This document shows positions 13,791-15,677 of a stretch of DNA of 15,677 nucleotides, piece after piece. The position numbers and the translations under genes were made by a program. The stretch's first letter is position 1. Each line of letters opens with the position of its first letter. The notes under the pieces were generated by a model. That model worked only from the letters and a program-made list of their open reading frames with translations. It did not search any database and was not told where the DNA came from. The stretch lies in NCBI GenBank assembly GCA_023396535.1, contig JAEWWD010000320.1:1-15677 (forward strand), written 5' to 3'. Source of the stretch: Bacillota bacterium (GTDB lineage: Bacteria > Bacillota > Clostridia > Christensenellales > CAG-138).

Positions 13791-14435
13791 TTATCCGCGA
13801 AGCTTCGTTATCATGGCGGCGGGATCGGGGGCCTGGAACACCGCGCTGCCCGCCACCAGCACGTTTGCGCCCGCTTCAACGCAAAGCGCGGCGGTTTCAA
13901 GGTTAATGCCGCCATCCACCTCTATATCCAGCTCCATGCCGCGCGCATCGGCCATGGCCCGCAGCTTTCTCACCTTATCCAGCACCACGGGCAGGAATTT
14001 CTGGCCGCCGTAGCCGGGGTTCACGCTCATCAGCAATACCATGTCGCAATATTCCAGTGCGACTTCCAGCATGCTGACCGGCGTGGCCGGGCACAGCACC
14101 AGCCCGGCGCGCGCGCCCGCTTTACGGATGCGCTCGAGCTGCCGCTGGACATGATATTCCACCTCGTAATGGAACGTGATGATATTCGCGCCTGCGTCCA
14201 GGAACAGATCGATCCAGTCGGCGGGACGTTCCACCATCAGATGCACGTCTATGGGAAGATCGGTATGCTTGCGCACGGCGGCGCATGTCATGGGGCCGAA
14301 TGTCAGGTTGGGCGCGAAATGCCCGTCCATCACGTCCACATGGATCCAGTCCGCGCCGCTTCTCGTGAGCATCTGCACATCCTCGCCCAGGCGGGCGAAG
14401 TCCGCAGATAATATGGACGGTACGACTTTAATCAT
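13791..14435 (-). CDS. rpe: Ribulose-phosphate 3-epimerase
   Basis: A 214-residue TIM-barrel enzyme that interconverts ribulose-5-phosphate and xylulose-5-phosphate in the pentose phosphate pathway. The family marks are complete: the N-terminal PSILSADFARL with Ser7, HVDVMDGHFAPN (32-43) with the metal ligands His and Asp, HLMVERP, MSVNPGYGGQKF, and EVDGGI with the catalytic aspartate. The start codon lies within the end of rsgA (8-base overlap, ATGATTAA), with GAGGAGG 7 bases upstream inside rsgA, which indicates translational coupling. The order kinase-rsgA-rpe is common in Bacillota. Confidence 0.97.
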   Translation of the reverse strand: MIKVVPSILSADFARLGEDVQMLTRSGADWIHVDVMDGHFAPNLTFGPMTCAAVRKHTDLPIDVHLMVERPADWIDLFLDAGANIITFHYEVEYHVQRQLERIRKAGARAGLVLCPATPVSMLEVALEYCDMVLLMSVNPGYGGQKFLPVVLDKVRKLRAMADARGMELDIEVDGGINLETAALCVEAGANVLVAGSAVFQAPDPAAMITKLRG

Positions 14436-15309
14436 AGATATGCCTCCTCAATTCTTCAAACTGCAGTGAAAGCTCCACATAACGGGCGTAACGTCCGCGG
14501 GATATCAAACCTTGTTCCACCAGCTCGCGCACGGCGCAATCGGGTTCGGTGCGGTGCGAGCAGGCGGCGAACCGGCAGCGCGCGGGTGCGTCGCCAAATT
14601 CCCTGTATGCGCCGTCGAGCGTCTCCTGCGTCAAAGCGGAAAGCTCCAGAAGGGAAAAGCCCGGCGTATCAAGCACCGCGCCGCCGCGATAGGGCCAAAG
14701 CTCCGCGTGGCGCGTGGTGTGCCTGCCCCGCTCGGTTTTCCGGGCGAGATCGCCCACCGGCAGATGAAGCTCGGGCAGCAGAGCGTTTAAAAGCGAGCTT
14801 TTGCCCACGGCGCTTTGCCCCGCAAAGCAGCTTACTTTTCCCTCCAGCTCCGTCCGGAGCGCATCCACTCCCTCGCCGGTATGCGCGGAGAGCGTCAATG
14901 TGCGGTAATGCGGCGCGTATTCCTCGCGTATTGATTCAACAGCCCGGTCGTCCGCCTCGTCGCACTTGTTCAGCACGAGCAGCGGATCAATCCCAAGGGG
15001 GGCGGCCTGCAGCACCAGCTTGTCGCACAGCAGCAGGTCCGGCTTGGGCGCGGATACGGACAGCACGATGACGATTTGATCGATATTGGCGACCTGCGGG
15101 CGCAGCAGCACGTTGCGGCGCGGCTGCACCTCCACGATGGCGGCATGGCCTTCCTGCTGTCTCTCAAACAGCACACGGTCGCCGCAGACGGGCGAGAGCC
15201 CCTCGCGGCGGAACCGCCCGCGCGCCTGACAGGTAACCTCTTCCGATTGCGGCGTAAGCACTGTGTAGAAACCGCCGACGCCCTTTAACAGCAAACCCTC
15301 TTCCCGCAT
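14428..15309 (-). CDS. rsgA: Ribosome small subunit-dependent GTPase A
   Basis: A 293-residue circularly permuted GTPase that helps the late maturation of the 30S subunit. An N-terminal OB-fold part is followed by the G motifs in permuted order: NKCD (114-117, G4), GQSAVGKS (164-171, G1) and DTPG (214-217, G3). The C-terminal zinc site is Cys245, Cys250, His252 and Cys258. GGGAGG lies 6 bases before the ATG. It starts 15 bases after the upstream PASTA-protein gene and overlaps rpe by 8 bases, so the three genes look like one transcript. Confidence 0.96.
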   Translation of the reverse strand: MREEGLLLKGVGGFYTVLTPQSEEVTCQARGRFRREGLSPVCGDRVLFERQQEGHAAIVEVQPRRNVLLRPQVANIDQIVIVLSVSAPKPDLLLCDKLVLQAAPLGIDPLLVLNKCDEADDRAVESIREEYAPHYRTLTLSAHTGEGVDALRTELEGKVSCFAGQSAVGKSSLLNALLPELHLPVGDLARKTERGRHTTRHAELWPYRGGAVLDTPGFSLLELSALTQETLDGAYREFGDAPARCRFAACSHRTEPDCAVRELVEQGLISRGRYARYVELSLQFEELRRHIYD

Positions 15310-15324
15310 GCAAGCCTCCCGGAA

Positions 15325-15677
15325 TTACCCTAAGTAGGAGAACGTGACGGGCGTGCGGCGCATTTCGACGCCGTTCTGGTACACGACCATTTCATGCTCG
15401 CCCCCTTCGCCTATGGTTGCCGTAAACGAAACGTTCTGCATGGTCCCCGCCGGCAGCGTAGCCTCGTATACGACCTGCTCGTAGGCGATGCCGTCAAGGG
15501 TCAACGGTATTACGGCCATGAGCTTTGTATCAGTCGCGGCGATGTCCGCTGAAAAAGCGATATCGGCCGTATAAATCTCCTGCCCGAAGCCGGAGACCGT
15601 CAGTTCCACTGCGGAGGTATTGGGCGCGCTCTCGCCCTCGGCGGGATTTTGCAGGGTAACGGTTTGACCCGCCGCCG
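15325..15677 (-). CDS. C-terminal part of a probable PASTA-domain Ser/Thr protein kinase (partial)
   Basis: The frame is open to the window edge, with 117 codons and no start; the GTG at 15609 is internal. The visible part begins with GQTVTLQNPAEGE, like the closing strand of a PASTA repeat, then a serine/proline-rich linker and a beta-rich tail of about 95 residues with no motif that I recognise. In Bacillota the gene directly upstream of rsgA is usually the PrkC/PknB kinase whose extracellular PASTA repeats sense peptidoglycan fragments. That context is the main basis for the call. The kinase domain itself lies outside the window, so it could be another cell-surface protein. Confidence 0.65.
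   Translation of the reverse strand, partial: AAGQTVTLQNPAEGESAPNTSAVELTVSGFGQEIYTADIAFSADIAATDTKLMAVIPLTLDGIAYEQVVYEATLPAGTMQNVSFTATIGEGGEHEMVVYQNGVEMRRTPVTFSYLG

Overview
The window is a chromosomal segment of a GC-rich member of the Bacillota, most likely a gut-type anaerobic clostridium. The evidence is the strong AGGAGG-type ribosome binding sites, the trmK / Nif3 / zinc-ribbon / rnpB neighbourhood, the rpe-rsgA-PASTA-protein order, and a YgfK/SsnA pair of the kind found with selenium- and purine-linked catabolism. No phage, plasmid, transposase, CRISPR or tRNA gene was seen. Genus-level placement is not possible from the sequence alone.

Layout. (1) 80-4605, minus strand: ssnA (amidohydrolase) followed by ygfK (flavin/iron-sulfur oxidoreductase), separated by an unusual run of five perfect triloop hairpins. 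(2) 4606-4926: a divergent promoter region. Its minus-strand transcript makes a long leader that can fold into an intrinsic terminator or a competing structure, which is a candidate riboswitch or attenuator for ssnA. (3) 4927-6695, plus: a GNAT acetyltransferase and an RsmF-like RNA m5C methyltransferase. (4) 6696-7011: a second, GC-rich chain of hairpins. (5) 7012-10234, plus: trmK, a Nif3-family metal protein, a coiled-coil zinc-ribbon protein, RNase P RNA, and a nitroreductase. (6) 10417-13530, minus: trxB, glmM and nth (transcribed in that order), interrupted by an AT-rich repeat element. (7) 13791-15677, minus: the C-terminus of a probable PASTA-domain kinase, then rsgA and rpe, tightly packed.

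Most genes are housekeeping: RNA modification and processing (RsmF-like, TrmK, RNase P, RsgA), cell wall precursor synthesis (GlmM), DNA repair (Nth), redox (TrxB, nitroreductase) and the pentose phosphate pathway (Rpe). The ssnA-ygfK pair is the one catabolic or accessory module. Its usual partner, a molybdenum hydroxylase, is not in the window.

The intergenic regions are the most unusual part. AT-rich elements with inverted AATGAACAAT-type ends and internal GAAATTCC/AAATCCC hairpins occur at the left edge, after rsmF, between the nitroreductase and nth, and between trxB and glmM. GC-rich hairpins with 3-base loops fill the ssnA-ygfK gap, the rsmF-trmK gap and the rpe-trxB gap. In three genes (rsmF, nth, trxB) the repeat itself appears to supply the last codons and the stop. 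The ssnA leader is the best candidate for an undescribed regulatory RNA.
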